Source: Peteryoungia algae
GTDB taxonomy: Bacteria; Pseudomonadota; Alphaproteobacteria; Rhizobiales; Rhizobiaceae
Assembly (NCBI RefSeq): GCF_030369675.1
Contig: NZ_CP128477.1
Location: 496,001-560,000 of the forward strand
DNA: 64,000 nt
Reading direction: 5' to 3'
The notes below the pieces were generated by a model. It searched no databases and was not told the DNA's origin. It saw nothing but the letters and a program-made list of their open reading frames with translations. Shown here piece after piece: positions 1 through 11,019 of this stretch (position 1 is its first letter; the number at the start of each line of letters is the position of its first letter). The position numbers and the translations under genes are program-made.

Positions 1-348
1 CCGAAGGGCAAGGCAGCGCCGAAAGCGAAGGCCCTGCAGAAGGCTGACGTGAAGCCGAAGGTCGAGGCCAGGGTTGAATCAACCGCTGCGGCGCCGAAGC
101 CGAAGAAGGCGACGAAGACGATCGCTGGCAAGGCCGATGATCTGAAGAAGATCGACGGCATCGGCCCGAAGGTCGAACAGGTCCTGAAGGGCAGGGGGAT
201 TTCCCGCTTCCAGGATCTGGCGTCCATGGACGAAGCAGGGCTGTCGGCGCTCGACAAGGATTTGGGTCTCGACGGCCGCGTGCTGCGAGACGACTGGGCA
301 GGTCAGGCACGCCGGTTGGCGGGCGGCAAGGCTCGGTCAGGCAAGTGA
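1..348 (+). CDS. C-terminal part of a Lys/Ala-rich protein with a helix-hairpin-helix end (NuoE-type tail), 5' truncated
   Basis: The reading frame is open from the first base, so the gene begins upstream. The visible 115 residues are a basic, Lys/Ala/Pro-rich linker followed by a compact domain (about residues 48-105) with the DGIGPKVEQVLKGRGI helix-hairpin-helix signature. In rhizobia such a domain is found as a C-terminal extension of the complex I subunit NuoE or on a small protein encoded next to it; position 142 bp before nuoG fits either. The domain is usually DNA- or protein-binding, but its role in complex I is not known to me. Which parent protein this belongs to cannot be decided from the fragment. 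Confidence 0.6.
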   Translation, partial: PKGKAAPKAKALQKADVKPKVEARVESTAAAPKPKKATKTIAGKADDLKKIDGIGPKVEQVLKGRGISRFQDLASMDEAGLSALDKDLGLDGRVLRDDWAGQARRLAGGKARSGK

Positions 349-489
349 GATTAGGGTTCGGCCGCGCGGGGGCGCTGCGCCGGGCTTGAGGGATAATCGG
401 GTGGCCTTTGATCCTGTGCGGAGAAGGCTGCCAGTCGCGGCAGAGATGCCACGGCAGGATGCGCGGAAGCGTGAGGCAGGAAGGCGAAT

Positions 490-2571
490 ATGACTAAGCT
501 GAAGATCGACGGAAAAGAGATCGAGGTTCCGGATCATTTCACGCTGTTGCAGGCGTGCGAGGAAGCTGGCGCCGAGGTTCCGCGCTTTTGTTTCCATGAA
601 CGGCTGTCGGTCGCCGGCAATTGCCGCATGTGCCTCGTCGAGGTGAAGGGTGGCCCGCCGAAGCCGGCAGCCTCCTGCGCCATGGGCGTGCGCGACATTC
701 GTGGCGGCCCGAATGGCGAGCTTCCGGAAGTCTTCACCAACACGCCGATGGTCAAGAAGGCCCGCGAAGGCGTGATGGAATTCCTGCTGATCAACCACCC
801 GCTGGATTGCCCGATCTGCGACCAGGGCGGCGAATGCGACCTGCAGGACCAGGCCATGGCGTTCGGCATCGACAGCTCACGCTACACCGAGAACAAGCGC
901 GCCGTCGAAGACAAGTATATCGGACCGCTGGTCAAGACCGTGATGAACCGCTGCATTCACTGCACGCGCTGCGTCCGCTTCACCACCGAAGTTGCCGGGA
1001 TTGCCGAACTCGGCCTGATCGGTCGCGGCGAAGATGCCGAGATCACGACCTATCTCGAGCAGGCAATGACGTCTGAGCTCCAGGGCAATGTCGTCGATCT
1101 CTGCCCGGTCGGAGCACTGACGTCCAAGCCCTTCGCCTTCACGGCCCGTCCGTGGGAATTGAACAAGACCGAATCGGTCGACGTCATGGATGCGCTGGGT
1201 TCGGCGATCCGCGTCGATACGCGTGGCCGTGAAGTCATGCGCATCATGCCGCGCGTCAACGAGCAGATCAATGAAGAGTGGATCTCCGACAAGACCCGCT
1301 TCATCTGGGATGGTTTGAAGACCCAGCGTCTCGACCGCCCCTACGTCAAGAAGGATGGCCGTCTGCAGCCCGCAAGCTGGGCGGAAGCCTTTGCCGCGAT
1401 CAAGTCGGCGGTCGCCTCGACCTCTGCCGACAAGATCGGTGCCGTCGCCGGTGACCTCGCTTCGGTCGAAGAGATCTTCGCACTGAAATCACTCGTCAAC
1501 GCACTGGGCTCGTCGAACACCGACTGTCGCCAGGACGGGACGGCAATCGATCCGTCGCTCGGTCGCTCGACCTATGTCTTCAATGCCGGCATCGAAGGCA
1601 TCGAGGCAGCCGATGCCATCCTCATCGTTGGCGCCAACCCGCGTTACGAGGCGGCCGTTCTCAACGCCCGCATCCGCAAGCGCTGGCGCCGTGGCGGCCT
1701 GCCGATCGGCGTGATCGGCGAGGGCGGCGACCTCCGCTACCCATACGAATACCTCGGTGCCGGCACCGAGACCCTGGCCGAGCTCGTCTCGGGCAAGAAC
1801 AATTTCGCTGAAGCGCTGAAGGCCGCCAAGAACCCGCTGATCATCATCGGCCAGGGCGCGCTGTCTGGTGCCAATGGCAAGGCCGTTCTCGCCAATGCAG
1901 CCAAGCTCGCAGCCGATGTCGGCGCGCTGACGGACGAGTGGAACGGCTTTGCCGTCCTGCACACCGCAGCCTCCCGTGTCGGCGCCCTCGACCTCGGCTT
2001 CGTGCCGAGTGAAGGTGCGGTCGCCGCCGGTGACATGCTGACCTCGCTCGACGTTGTGTTCCTGCTGGGCGCTGACGAACTGGACTACTCCGCCAAGACT
2101 GCCAAATGCGTCGTCTATATCGGCAGCCACGGCGACAACGGCGCCCATTATGCCGACGTTATCCTGCCGGGCGCGACCTATACCGAGAAGTCGGGCACCT
2201 GGGTCAACACCGAAGGCCGCGTCCAGATCGGCAACCGCGCCGGCTTCGCGCCGGGCGAGGCCCGCGAAGACTGGGCGATCCTGCGCGCACTTTCCGACGT
2301 GCTCGGCAAGAAGCTGCCCTTTGATTCGCTGTCGCAGCTGCGCTCCGCCCTCTATGCGGCCTACCCGCATTTCGCCGAGATCGACGAGATTGCAGCCGGC
2401 TCTTCGGCCGATATTGCTGCGCTGGCGAAAAAACCCGGGAAGATGGGCAAGTCTCTGTTTGCGTCGCCGGTCAAAGACTTCTATTTGACGAACCCGATCG
2501 CACGCGCTTCGGCCGTCATGGCAGAGTGCTCGGCATTGGCCCGCAACAATTTCAAGGCCGCGGCAGAGTAA
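490..2571 (+). CDS. nuoG: NADH-quinone oxidoreductase subunit G
   Basis: This is the large iron-sulfur subunit of the peripheral arm of complex I, passing electrons from NADH/FMN towards NuoI/NuoB. The N-terminus is a [2Fe-2S] ferredoxin domain ([10 protein letters not shown] near residue 45). The NuoG-type Cys cluster [13 protein letters not shown] follows, then a second cluster region (CIHCTRC near residue 157), and then a long molybdopterin-oxidoreductase-like domain without obvious molybdenum chemistry. At 693 aa it has the usual alphaproteobacterial length. It is the first complete gene of the nuoG-N run and ends 12 bp before nuoH. Confidence 0.96.
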   Translation: MTKLKIDGKEIEVPDHFTLLQACEEAGAEVPRFCFHERLSVAGNCRMCLVEVKGGPPKPAASCAMGVRDIRGGPNGELPEVFTNTPMVKKAREGVMEFLLINHPLDCPICDQGGECDLQDQAMAFGIDSSRYTENKRAVEDKYIGPLVKTVMNRCIHCTRCVRFTTEVAGIAELGLIGRGEDAEITTYLEQAMTSELQGNVVDLCPVGALTSKPFAFTARPWELNKTESVDVMDALGSAIRVDTRGREVMRIMPRVNEQINEEWISDKTRFIWDGLKTQRLDRPYVKKDGRLQPASWAEAFAAIKSAVASTSADKIGAVAGDLASVEEIFALKSLVNALGSSNTDCRQDGTAIDPSLGRSTYVFNAGIEGIEAADAILIVGANPRYEAAVLNARIRKRWRRGGLPIGVIGEGGDLRYPYEYLGAGTETLAELVSGKNNFAEALKAAKNPLIIIGQGALSGANGKAVLANAAKLAADVGALTDEWNGFAVLHTAASRVGALDLGFVPSEGAVAAGDMLTSLDVVFLLGADELDYSAKTAKCVVYIGSHGDNGAHYADVILPGATYTEKSGTWVNTEGRVQIGNRAGFAPGEAREDWAILRALSDVLGKKLPFDSLSQLRSALYAAYPHFAEIDEIAAGSSADIAALAKKPGKMGKSLFASPVKDFYLTNPIARASAVMAECSALARNNFKAAAE

Positions 2572-2583
2572 GGGCAGGGGACC

Positions 2584-3627
2584 ATGGATAATTTTGTTTC
2601 CACCTACGTGTGGCCGGCGGCCATCATGATCGGGCAGTCCCTTCTGCTGCTCGTCAGCCTGCTCGTCTTCATCGCCTATATTCTGCTTGCAGACCGCAAG
2701 ATCTGGGCGGCCGTTCAGCTGCGCCGCGGCCCGAACGTCGTCGGCCCCTGGGGTCTCTTCCAGTCTTTCGCCGACCTGTTGAAATTCGTCTTCAAGGAGC
2801 CGGTCATTCCGGCCGGCGCCAACAAGGGCGTCTTCCTGCTGGCACCGCTCGTTGCCGTGACACTGGCGCTTGCGACCTGGGCCGTCATTCCGGTCAATGC
2901 CGGATGGGTGATCGCCAACATCAATGTCGGCATCCTCTTCGTCTTTGCGGTCTCTTCGCTCGAAGTCTACGGCATCATCATGGGTGGCTGGGCATCGAAT
3001 TCGAAATACCCCTTCCTCGGAGCGCTCCGCTCGGCAGCGCAGATGGTCTCCTACGAAGTCTCCATGGGCTTCGTCATCGTCACCGTGCTCCTCTGCGTCG
3101 GGTCACTGAACCTGACCGACATCGTTCTTTCCCAGAACGACGGCCTTGGTACGATGATGGGTCTCCCGGCCTCCTTCCTCGATTGGCACTGGCTGGCGCT
3201 CTTCCCGATGTTCGTGGTGTTTTTCATCTCGGCACTGGCAGAAACCAATCGTCCGCCCTTCGACCTTCCGGAAGCCGAATCCGAACTCGTGGCCGGCTTC
3301 ATGGTCGAATATGGTTCGACCCCCTACATGATGTTCATGCTCGGCGAATATGCCGCCATCGTGCTGATGTGCTCGCTGACTACGATCCTCTTCCTCGGGG
3401 GCTGGTTGCCGCCGGTCGACGTCTGGTTCCTGAACTGGGTACCTGGCATCATCTGGTTCGTGCTGAAGGCCAGCTTTGTCTTCTTCATGTTCGCCATGGT
3501 GAAGGCCTTCGTTCCGCGCTACCGCTATGACCAGCTGATGCGTCTCGGCTGGAAGGTCTTCCTTCCGATCTCGCTCGCCATGGTCATCATCACTGCATTC
3601 GTGCTGAAGCTGATGGGTTGGGCGTGA
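2584..3627 (+). CDS. nuoH: NADH-quinone oxidoreductase subunit H
   Basis: NuoH (347 aa) is the membrane subunit that forms much of the quinone-binding chamber and links the redox arm to the proton-pumping arm. It is a polytopic protein of about eight hydrophobic segments. It contains the conserved [11 protein letters not shown] stretch near residue 47 and the acidic loop [20 protein letters not shown] near residue 220, which is diagnostic for NuoH/ND1. An ATG preceded by AGGGGA is the start. It is co-directional with nuoG and nuoI, with a 39-bp gap to nuoI. Confidence 0.97.
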   Translation: MDNFVSTYVWPAAIMIGQSLLLLVSLLVFIAYILLADRKIWAAVQLRRGPNVVGPWGLFQSFADLLKFVFKEPVIPAGANKGVFLLAPLVAVTLALATWAVIPVNAGWVIANINVGILFVFAVSSLEVYGIIMGGWASNSKYPFLGALRSAAQMVSYEVSMGFVIVTVLLCVGSLNLTDIVLSQNDGLGTMMGLPASFLDWHWLALFPMFVVFFISALAETNRPPFDLPEAESELVAGFMVEYGSTPYMMFMLGEYAAIVLMCSLTTILFLGGWLPPVDVWFLNWVPGIIWFVLKASFVFFMFAMVKAFVPRYRYDQLMRLGWKVFLPISLAMVIITAFVLKLMGWA

Positions 3628-3666
3628 TGACGCCCGCCCGGACACTCAGCTGATTAGGAGAACAAG

Positions 3667-4158
3667 ATGGCTGCACTGACCCAGGCTATCAATTCGATCT
3701 TCCTGAAGGAATTCGTCGGCGCATTCTTCCTGTCGATGCGCTACTTCTTCAAGCAGAAGGCGACGATCAACTACCCGTTCGAGAAGGGCCCGGTTTCGCC
3801 GCGTTTCCGCGGCGAGCATGCGCTGCGCCGCTACCCGAACGGCGAAGAGCGCTGCATCGCCTGCAAGCTCTGCGAGGCGATCTGTCCGGCCCAGGCCATC
3901 ACCATCGAGGCCGGCCCGCGCCGCAATGACGGCACCCGCCGCACGGTGCGTTACGACATCGACATGGTGAAGTGCATCTATTGCGGTTTCTGTCAGGAAG
4001 CTTGCCCGGTCGACGCGATCGTCGAGGGACCGAACTTCGAGTTCGCCACCGAGACCCGCGAAGAACTTTATTTCGACAAGGCTCGCCTCCTCGACAATGG
4101 CGACCGCTGGGAACGTGAAATCGCGCGCAATATCGCGATGGACTCTCCCTACCGCTGA
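3667..4158 (+). CDS. nuoI: NADH-quinone oxidoreductase subunit I
   Basis: This 163-aa ferredoxin-like subunit carries two [4Fe-4S] clusters that connect the NuoG chain to the terminal cluster in NuoB. Both binding motifs are visible: [12 protein letters not shown] near residue 62 and [12 protein letters not shown] near residue 102, each Cys-x2-Cys-x2-Cys-x3-Cys-Pro. The N-terminal amphipathic segment that anchors NuoI to the membrane is present. AGGAG lies six bases before the ATG. A 150-bp gap with a stem-loop separates it from nuoJ, the largest gap within the nuo run. Confidence 0.97.
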   Translation: MAALTQAINSIFLKEFVGAFFLSMRYFFKQKATINYPFEKGPVSPRFRGEHALRRYPNGEERCIACKLCEAICPAQAITIEAGPRRNDGTRRTVRYDIDMVKCIYCGFCQEACPVDAIVEGPNFEFATETREELYFDKARLLDNGDRWEREIARNIAMDSPYR

Positions 4159-4225
4159 TCCCTCGGGGTCGATCGTCTTGGGCGGAGCGCGGGGCTTCGC
4201 CGGGGCAAACATGAATTTTGTAACG

Positions 4226-4254
4226 GGCGTGCCGATGGGGATATCGGTCACGCC
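4226..4254 (+). other. Intra-operon stem-loop between nuoI and nuoJ
   Basis: GGCGTG-CCGAT pairs with ATCGG-T-CACGCC around a six-base loop, giving 11 pairs interrupted by one bulged T. No T-run follows, so it is not a classical terminator. It lies about 55 bases before the nuoJ ATG in the only sizeable gap of the complex I operon. It could influence RNA processing or stability between the redox-arm and membrane-arm genes; that is inference. Confidence 0.4.
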
Positions 4255-4308
4255 TTATCGGGCGGCGGGGCAGGGCCCTCGTCCGGGGGAAGATGAAAAG
4301 GCACCAAC

Positions 4309-4923
4309 ATGGGTCTTCAGGCTCTCTTTTTCTATCTCTTCGCCTTTGTCGCGGTGGCTTCGGCCTTCATGGTGATATCGGCTCGGAATCCGGTCCATTC
4401 GGTCCTGTTCCTCATTCTGACCTTCATCAACGCATCGGGCCTTCTGCTCCTGACCGGAGCTGAATTCCTGGCGATGATCCTGCTCGTCGTCTATGTCGGC
4501 GCGGTCGCGGTTCTCTTCCTCTTCGTCGTGATGATGCTCGACATCGACTTCACGGAGTTGAGGGCAGGGGCGGCGAAATATGCCCCCATCGGCGCGCTGA
4601 TCGGTCTCATCGTTGCGGTCGAGCTCGTCGTTGTCATCGGCGGAACCACGATCAGCCCGGAGGCCAAGCTGGCCATCACCCAGCCCATCCCGGCTGTGGC
4701 GGAACGGCAGAACACCCAGGCGCTCGGCGACGTGCTCTACACGGATTACGTCTTCTTTTTCCAGATCGCTGGTCTCGTCCTGTTCGTCGCCATGATCGGC
4801 GCGATCGTGCTGACGCTGCGCCACCGCACCAACATCAAGCGCCAGGACATCTCCGCCCAGGTCGCCCGCACGCCGGAAACCTCCGTCAAGGTGGTCAAGG
4901 TCAAGTCGGGCCAGGGCGTCTGA
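4309..4923 (+). CDS. nuoJ: NADH-quinone oxidoreductase subunit J
   Basis: This is a 204-aa integral membrane subunit of the proton-pumping arm (ND6 homologue). Five hydrophobic segments are visible, with the conserved stretch [18 protein letters not shown] near residues 62-79, which includes the pi-bulge helix of the family. The C-terminal tail is hydrophilic and Lys/Val-rich. The gene lies between nuoI and nuoK, 28 bp upstream of nuoK, in the standard operon order. Confidence 0.95.
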   Translation: MGLQALFFYLFAFVAVASAFMVISARNPVHSVLFLILTFINASGLLLLTGAEFLAMILLVVYVGAVAVLFLFVVMMLDIDFTELRAGAAKYAPIGALIGLIVAVELVVVIGGTTISPEAKLAITQPIPAVAERQNTQALGDVLYTDYVFFFQIAGLVLFVAMIGAIVLTLRHRTNIKRQDISAQVARTPETSVKVVKVKSGQGV

Positions 4924-4951
4924 GCCGAGCAAGAGGTCAAGGAACAGTATT

Positions 4952-5260
4952 ATGGAAATCGGTCTTTCCCACTACCTCACGGTCAGTGCCATCCTCTTCA
5001 CTCTCGGGGTCTTCGGCATCTTCCTGAACCGCAAGAACGTCATCGTCATCCTGATGTCGATCGAATTGATCCTGCTCGCGGTCAACATCAACATGGTGGC
5101 TTTCTCGAGCTTCCTCGGCGATTTGGTCGGCCAGGTCTTCGCTCTGTTTATCCTGACGGTCGCGGCCGCCGAAGCGGCGATCGGTCTTGCGATCCTGGTG
5201 GTCTTCTACCGTAATCGCGGCTCCATCGCCGTCGAAGACGTCAACATGATGAAGGGCTGA
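4952..5260 (+). CDS. nuoK: NADH-quinone oxidoreductase subunit K
   Basis: This 102-aa subunit (ND4L homologue) has three transmembrane helices, with a conserved glutamate in helix 2 ([16 protein letters not shown] near residue 45) and a second in helix 3 ([13 protein letters not shown] near residue 70). Both are part of the proton pathway of complex I. Length and hydrophobic pattern are exact for the family. It ends seven bases before nuoL. Confidence 0.97.
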   Translation: MEIGLSHYLTVSAILFTLGVFGIFLNRKNVIVILMSIELILLAVNINMVAFSSFLGDLVGQVFALFILTVAAAEAAIGLAILVVFYRNRGSIAVEDVNMMKG

Positions 5261-5267
5261 TCGGGTC

Positions 5268-7262
5268 ATGATCTACAAGGCTATCGTCTTTCTCCCCCTG
5301 ATCGGCTTTCTGATCGCCGGCTTGCTTGGCCGCCAGATCGGCGCCAAGGCGTCGGAATACGTCACGACCGGTCTGATGATCATCGTGGCGCTTCTCTCCT
5401 GGGCCGTCTTCTTCAACGTCGCCATGGGTCATGAGGCTCACGAGGTCATCAAGGTGCCCGTTTTGCGCTGGATCCAGTCCGGTGGCATCGACGTCGAATG
5501 GGCCTTCCGCGTCGATACGCTGACGGCCGTCATGTTCGTGGTCGTGAATTCGGTGTCGTGCCTCGTGCACCTCTACTCGATCGGCTACATGCACCACGAT
5601 CCGCATCGGCCGCGCTTCTTCGCCTATCTGTCGCTGTTTACCTTCGCGATGCTCATGCTCATCACGTCGGACAACCTGCTGCAGATGTTCTTCGGCTGGG
5701 AAGGCGTAGGTCTGGCGTCCTACCTGCTGATCGGTTTCTGGTTCAAGAAGCCGTCGGCTTCGGCTGCCGCCATGAAGGCCTTCATCGTCAACCGCGTCGG
5801 TGACTTCGGCTTCATCCTCGGCATTTCCGCGCTCTTCGTGATGTTCGGCTCGATCAACCTCGAGACGATCTTTGCCTCGGCCCAGTCCTATCTGCCGGCC
5901 GATCCCGCAGCGGCGCCAGAAGTGGTGCTCAATCTCTTCGGCATGCAGCTCGATCGCAGCCATGCGCTCACCGGTGCCTGCCTCCTGCTCTTCATGGGCG
6001 CGATGGGCAAGTCGGCGCAGTTCCTGCTGCACACCTGGCTGCCGGACGCCATGGAAGGCCCGACCCCTGTCTCGGCGCTCATTCACGCCGCTACCATGGT
6101 CACCGCCGGCGTCTTCCTCGTCGCTCGCATGTCTCCGATCTTCGAACTGTCGCCGGATGCCCTCGTCGTCGTCACCATCGTCGGCGCAATCACGGCCTTC
6201 TTTGCCGCGACCGTCGGTCTGGTGCAGAACGACATCAAGCGCGTCATCGCTTATTCGACCTGCTCGCAGCTCGGTTACATGTTCGTGGCGCTCGGCGTCG
6301 GTGCCTATGGTGCGGCCGTCTTCCACCTCTTCACGCACGCCTTCTTCAAGGCGCTGCTGTTCTTGGGCGCCGGCTCCGTCATCCACGCTGTCGATGGCGA
6401 GCAGGACATGCGTTACATGGGCGGTCTGCGCAAGCACATCCCCTACACCTTCTGGGCGATGACCATCGGCACGCTGGCGCTGACCGGCGTCGGCATCCCC
6501 GGGACGATCATCGGCTTTGCCGGCTTCTTCTCGAAGGACGCGATCATCGAATCCGCCTTCGCCTCGCATAGCTCGGTCGGCATTTTCGCCTTTACCCTGC
6601 TCGTGATCGCGGCTCTCTTCACCAGCTTCTATTCGTGGCGTCTGGCCTTCATGACCTTCTTCGGCAAGCCGCGCGCTTCTGCCGACGTCATGCACCATGT
6701 GCATGAATCGCCGATGGTCATGCTGCTGCCGCTGCTCCTGCTTGGTATCGGTGCGGTCTTCGCCGGTGTCGTATTCCACGACTCCTTCTTCGGACACCAC
6801 TATGTCGAATTCTGGAAGGGCGCGCTCTTCACGCTTCCCGACAACCAGATCCTCGATGAGTACCACCACGTTCCCCTATGGGTGAAGTGGAGCCCGTTCT
6901 TCGCCATGGCGCTCGGCTTCGTCACGGCCTGGTACATGTATATCAAGAACCCGGCGGCCCCGAAGAAGCTCGCCGAACAGCAGTGGATGCTCTACCAGTT
7001 CCTGCTCAACAAATGGTACTTCGACGAGCTCTATGACTTCCTCTTTGTCCGTTCCGCCAAGGCGCTCGGCCGCTTCCTGTGGAAGAAGGGTGACGTCGCC
7101 ACCATCGACGCTTATGGCCCGAACGGTATCGCTTCGGCCGTCGGCGGCCTGACCCAGAAGGTCGTCCGCCTGCAGTCGGGCTATCTCTACCACTATGCCT
7201 TCGCGATGCTTATCGGCATTGCGGCCCTCGTTACCTGGATGATGCTCGGGAGCTCCCTCTGA
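5268..7262 (+). CDS. nuoL: NADH-quinone oxidoreductase subunit L
   Basis: NuoL (664 aa) is the distal antiporter-like subunit of complex I. It is a multi-spanning protein with the Mrp-type proton-conducting core, including [20 protein letters not shown] near residue 246 and the conserved Lys/His region that follows. The long C-terminal region corresponds to the lateral helix and final transmembrane segment. The stop codon shares one base with the nuoM start, indicating translational coupling. Confidence 0.97.
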   Translation: MIYKAIVFLPLIGFLIAGLLGRQIGAKASEYVTTGLMIIVALLSWAVFFNVAMGHEAHEVIKVPVLRWIQSGGIDVEWAFRVDTLTAVMFVVVNSVSCLVHLYSIGYMHHDPHRPRFFAYLSLFTFAMLMLITSDNLLQMFFGWEGVGLASYLLIGFWFKKPSASAAAMKAFIVNRVGDFGFILGISALFVMFGSINLETIFASAQSYLPADPAAAPEVVLNLFGMQLDRSHALTGACLLLFMGAMGKSAQFLLHTWLPDAMEGPTPVSALIHAATMVTAGVFLVARMSPIFELSPDALVVVTIVGAITAFFAATVGLVQNDIKRVIAYSTCSQLGYMFVALGVGAYGAAVFHLFTHAFFKALLFLGAGSVIHAVDGEQDMRYMGGLRKHIPYTFWAMTIGTLALTGVGIPGTIIGFAGFFSKDAIIESAFASHSSVGIFAFTLLVIAALFTSFYSWRLAFMTFFGKPRASADVMHHVHESPMVMLLPLLLLGIGAVFAGVVFHDSFFGHHYVEFWKGALFTLPDNQILDEYHHVPLWVKWSPFFAMALGFVTAWYMYIKNPAAPKKLAEQQWMLYQFLLNKWYFDELYDFLFVRSAKALGRFLWKKGDVATIDAYGPNGIASAVGGLTQKVVRLQSGYLYHYAFAMLIGIAALVTWMMLGSSL

Positions 7263-8773
7263 TGACCGATTGGCCCATTCTCTCGACGGTCACCTTTCTT
7301 CCTCTGGTCGGCGTGGCGCTGCTGCTGCTGACCCGTGGTGACACCTCTCTCGGCCGCCGCAACATCCTGAACGTCTCGCTGCTGACGACGGTCTTCACCT
7401 TCGTCGTGTCGCTCTTCATCTGGATCAACTTCGACAATTCGAATGTCGGTTTCCAGATGGTGGAGAAGCATGCCTGGCTCGGTACGGGGATCTCCTATCA
7501 TCTGGGCGTCGACGGCATTTCCATGCTCTTCGTCATCCTGACGACGCTTCTCATGCCCTTCTGCGTTCTCGCCAGCTGGACATCAGTGGAGAAGCGCCTG
7601 AAGGAATACATGATCGCCTTCCTGGTCCTCGAGACCCTGATGATCGGCGTCTTCGTGTCGCTGGACATCGTGCTCTTCTACGTCTTCTTCGAAGCCGGCC
7701 TGATCCCGATGTTCATCATCATCGGCGTCTGGGGCGGCAAGGACCGCGTCTATGCGTCCTACAAGTTCTTCCTCTATACGCTGCTCGGCTCCGTGTTGAT
7801 GCTGCTGGCCATCATGGCGATGTACTGGGATGCCGGCACGACGGATATCGCAGCCCTGCTGCAGCATGATTTCCCGCCGCAGATGCAGACCTGGCTCTGG
7901 CTTGCCTTCTTCGCCTCGTTTGCAGTGAAGATGCCGATGTGGCCCGTTCACACTTGGCTGCCGGATGCGCACGTACAGGCGCCGACGGCGGGTTCGGTCA
8001 TCCTGGCGGGTATCCTGTTGAAGCTCGGCGGCTACGGCTTCCTGCGCTTCTCGCTGCCGATGTTCCCGTTGGCCTCGGACTTCTTCGCGCCTTTCGTCTT
8101 CACGCTGTCGGTCATCGCCATCGTCTACACCTCGCTGGTTGCCCTGATGCAGGAAGACATGAAGAAGCTGATCGCCTATTCGTCCGTTGCCCACATGGGT
8201 TACGTGACCATGGGTATCTTCGCCGCCAACCAGCAGGGCGTGCAGGGTGCGATCTTCCAGATGATCAGCCACGGCTTCGTCTCCGGCGCGCTCTTCCTCT
8301 GCGTCGGCGTGATCTATGACCGTCTTCATACCCGCGAGATTGCGGCCTATGGCGGTCTGGTCAACAACATGCCGAAATATGCCCTCGCCTTCATGGTCTT
8401 CACCATGGCCAATGTCGGCCTGCCGGGCACGTCTGGCTTCGTCGGTGAATTCCTGACCCTGATCGGCGTCTTCCGCGTCAATACCTGGGTTGCGCTCTTT
8501 GCGGCCACCGGCGTTATCCTTTCGGCCGCCTATGCGCTCTGGCTCTATCGCCGTGTCGTCTTCGGTGCGCTCGAAAAGGAGAGCCTGAAGAGCATGCTCG
8601 ATCTCAATGCCCGCGAAAAGCTGGTGCTCTACCCGTTGATCGCACTCACCATCTTCTTCGGCGTCTATCCGGCCCCCATCCTCGATGCGACCGCAGCTTC
8701 CGTTGACAATCTGGTGAACAACTACTCCGCAGCCTTGCAAGCAGCCCAGTCCCTGGCGCTGATTGCGAACTGA
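7262..8773 (+). CDS. nuoM: NADH-quinone oxidoreductase subunit M
   Basis: NuoM (503 aa) is the second antiporter-like pump subunit. It contains the ND4-type motif [20 protein letters not shown] near residue 227 and about 14 hydrophobic segments. The ATG overlaps the nuoL stop by one base. It is followed by nuoN after a 12-18-bp gap, depending on the nuoN start. Confidence 0.97.
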   Translation: MTDWPILSTVTFLPLVGVALLLLTRGDTSLGRRNILNVSLLTTVFTFVVSLFIWINFDNSNVGFQMVEKHAWLGTGISYHLGVDGISMLFVILTTLLMPFCVLASWTSVEKRLKEYMIAFLVLETLMIGVFVSLDIVLFYVFFEAGLIPMFIIIGVWGGKDRVYASYKFFLYTLLGSVLMLLAIMAMYWDAGTTDIAALLQHDFPPQMQTWLWLAFFASFAVKMPMWPVHTWLPDAHVQAPTAGSVILAGILLKLGGYGFLRFSLPMFPLASDFFAPFVFTLSVIAIVYTSLVALMQEDMKKLIAYSSVAHMGYVTMGIFAANQQGVQGAIFQMISHGFVSGALFLCVGVIYDRLHTREIAAYGGLVNNMPKYALAFMVFTMANVGLPGTSGFVGEFLTLIGVFRVNTWVALFAATGVILSAAYALWLYRRVVFGALEKESLKSMLDLNAREKLVLYPLIALTIFFGVYPAPILDATAASVDNLVNNYSAALQAAQSLALIAN

Positions 8774-8791
8774 CGACAGGATCCTTTGGAC

Positions 8792-10237
8792 ATGACCGTT
8801 GAAACTCTCATTGCTAGCCTGCATCTGGTCACGCCGGAACTGATCCTGGCCGTGGGCGCCATGGTGCTGCTCATGATCGGCGTGTTTTCGGGCGATCGGT
8901 CGAACAGTGTCGTCACGGGGCTGGCGATCGCGCTGTTGATCTTCTCCGGCGCCTGGCTCGTCTTCTCGGGCGCCGAAGGCCAGGCCTTCAACGGTGCCTA
9001 CATCGCCGACGGCTATGCCAAGTTCATGAAGATCCTCGCGCTCATCGGTTCGGTGACCGCTATGATCATGGCTGTCGGTCACGCCCGTTTCGACCACCTC
9101 GACAAGTTCGAGTTCCCGGTCCTGCTCGTGCTCGCGACCCTCGGCGTCATGCTGATGATCTCGGCCAACAACCTGATCACGCTCTACATGGCGCTCGAAC
9201 TGCAGTCGCTCGCGCTCTATGTCGTGGCCGCGATCAACCGCGACAGCCTGCGCTCGACGGAAGCCGGCCTCAAGTACTTCGTGCTCGGCGCGCTCTCTTC
9301 GGGCATGCTGCTCTATGGCATGTCGCTGGTTTACGGCTTCACCGGCAATATCGGCTTCGAACAGATCTCTGCCGTTCTGTCGCAGGGCGAACCTTCTCTC
9401 GGCCTGATCTTCGGTCTCGTCTTCGTGCTCGCCGGTCTGGCGTTCAAGATCTCGGCCGTGCCGTTCCACATGTGGACGCCTGACGTCTATGAAGGCGCTC
9501 CGACCCCGGTCACCGCCTTCCTGGCCGCCGCCCCGAAGGTCGGCGCCATGGCAATCTTCGTCCGCATCGTCATCGATGCCTTCCTGCCGATTTTCGCAGA
9601 ATGGCAGCAGATCGTCGTCTTCATCGCCATCGGTTCGATGGTGCTGGGATCGGTTGCGGCGATCGGTCAGAAGAACATCAAGCGACTGATGGCCTATTCC
9701 TCCATCGGTCACATGGGCTATGCGCTGGTTGGCCTGGCCGCCGGCAATGACACCGGCGTCGCCGGCGTCCTGCTCTACATGATGATCTACCTGGTAATGA
9801 CGCTCGGTACCTTCGCCTGCATCATGGCCATGCGCCAGAAGGAAGGCGGCAATGTCGAGAGCATCGACGATCTCGCCGGCCTGTCGACGACGCGGCCCTT
9901 CATGGCCTTCGTGCTGACCGCGCTGATGTTCTCGCTGGCGGGCATTCCGCCGCTTGCAGGCTTCTTCGCCAAGTACTTCGTCTTCGTGGCCGCCATCGAA
10001 GCCAAGCTCTACGCACTCGCCATCATCGGTGTTCTCGCCTCGGTTATCGGTGCCTACTACTACCTGCGCATCATCAAGGTCATGTGGTTCGACGAAGCAA
10101 AGGGTGAATTCGCCCGCACCTCGGTCGAGCTGCGCCTTGTCTTCGGTGCCTCCGGGCTCTTCGTGGTCGGTTACGTCCTCTTCGGCGGCCCGCTCGGCAC
10201 GGCCGCGGAGGCAGCTGCAAAGACGTTGTTTAATTGA
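8792..10237 (+). CDS. nuoN: NADH-quinone oxidoreductase subunit N
   Basis: NuoN (481 aa from this ATG) is the third antiporter-like pump subunit (ND2 homologue). It shows [20 protein letters not shown] near residue 226 and the loop with [18 protein letters not shown]. An in-frame TTG at 8786 would add two residues, but the ATG matches the usual N-terminus of the family and has a purine-rich site upstream. The stop overlaps the birA start. Confidence 0.95.
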   Translation: MTVETLIASLHLVTPELILAVGAMVLLMIGVFSGDRSNSVVTGLAIALLIFSGAWLVFSGAEGQAFNGAYIADGYAKFMKILALIGSVTAMIMAVGHARFDHLDKFEFPVLLVLATLGVMLMISANNLITLYMALELQSLALYVVAAINRDSLRSTEAGLKYFVLGALSSGMLLYGMSLVYGFTGNIGFEQISAVLSQGEPSLGLIFGLVFVLAGLAFKISAVPFHMWTPDVYEGAPTPVTAFLAAAPKVGAMAIFVRIVIDAFLPIFAEWQQIVVFIAIGSMVLGSVAAIGQKNIKRLMAYSSIGHMGYALVGLAAGNDTGVAGVLLYMMIYLVMTLGTFACIMAMRQKEGGNVESIDDLAGLSTTRPFMAFVLTALMFSLAGIPPLAGFFAKYFVFVAAIEAKLYALAIIGVLASVIGAYYYLRIIKVMWFDEAKGEFARTSVELRLVFGASGLFVVGYVLFGGPLGTAAEAAAKTLFN

Positions 10238-11001
10238 CCAGCCTTGGTAGACCGCGCCGGATATCGCTCGATGATTTCCGGCACGAAGCCCTCGACGAAG
10301 TCTCGTCCACCAATTCGGAAGCATTCGCCCGCGCTCGCGCGGGCGATTCCGGTTTTCTGTGGCTGACAGCCGAGCTTCAGACCGGAGGACGCGGCCGTCG
10401 CGGCCGCCCGTGGGTGTCGGAACGCGGAAACCTTTACTCCACATTGCTGCTGATCGATCCGGCGCCAACCGAGCAGCTTGGTTCCCTGCCGCTCGCCGTG
10501 GCACTCGCGGTCCATGCGGCAGTTCAATCGGTCATGCCGCCTGATGGTGAACCAGTCGAAATCAAGTGGCCGAACGACGTACTGATCGGCCGCAAGAAGA
10601 CCTCTGGGATCCTGCTGGAAGCAGAGCGTGTCGCTGATGGTCGCATGGCACTCGCGATCGGCATCGGCATCAACCTTGCGCACCGGCCCGATTTGACGCT
10701 CTACCCGGTGACCTCGCTCGCGGACCAGGGCGTGTCGATTTCTCCGCCGGAATTTTTTGCGCATCTCTTTGCAGAGATGACCGAGGTGCTCGGCGTCTGG
10801 GACGAGGGCAGGGGTATTGCAGAAATCATGCGCCGGTGGCGCCGTGTCGCCTGCGGCATCGGCGAGAAAATCACGGTGAACCTACCGGATCGCTCGATTT
10901 CCGGTATCTTTTCCGGAATCGATGATAAGGGAATTTTGTTGCTCGACCGGGGTGCCGACGGAATGATGTCGGTTGCGGCCGGAGATGTGTTTTTCGGGTA
11001 G
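10234..11001 (+). CDS. birA: Biotin--[acetyl-CoA-carboxylase] ligase
   Basis: BirA (255 aa) activates biotin with ATP and attaches it to biotin carrier proteins such as AccB, encoded near the other end of this window. The catalytic loop [18 protein letters not shown] near residues 51-68 and the [19 protein letters not shown] region near residue 111 are both present. There is no N-terminal helix-turn-helix, so it is the short, non-repressor class. The start is a TTG overlapping the nuoN stop (TTGA), a layout that implies co-transcription with the nuo genes. rnj follows after 18 bp. Confidence 0.92.
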   Translation: MTSLGRPRRISLDDFRHEALDEVSSTNSEAFARARAGDSGFLWLTAELQTGGRGRRGRPWVSERGNLYSTLLLIDPAPTEQLGSLPLAVALAVHAAVQSVMPPDGEPVEIKWPNDVLIGRKKTSGILLEAERVADGRMALAIGIGINLAHRPDLTLYPVTSLADQGVSISPPEFFAHLFAEMTEVLGVWDEGRGIAEIMRRWRRVACGIGEKITVNLPDRSISGIFSGIDDKGILLLDRGADGMMSVAAGDVFFG

Positions 11002-11019
11002 ACTGGATCGGAAAGAAGA

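Noticed and set aside
7583..10504. A 973-codon open frame on the minus strand opposite nuoM-nuoN
   Set aside because: It lies antisense to two unmistakable complex I genes, has a composition rich in Arg, Asp, Glu, Gly and His typical of GC-rich shadow frames, and shows no domain.
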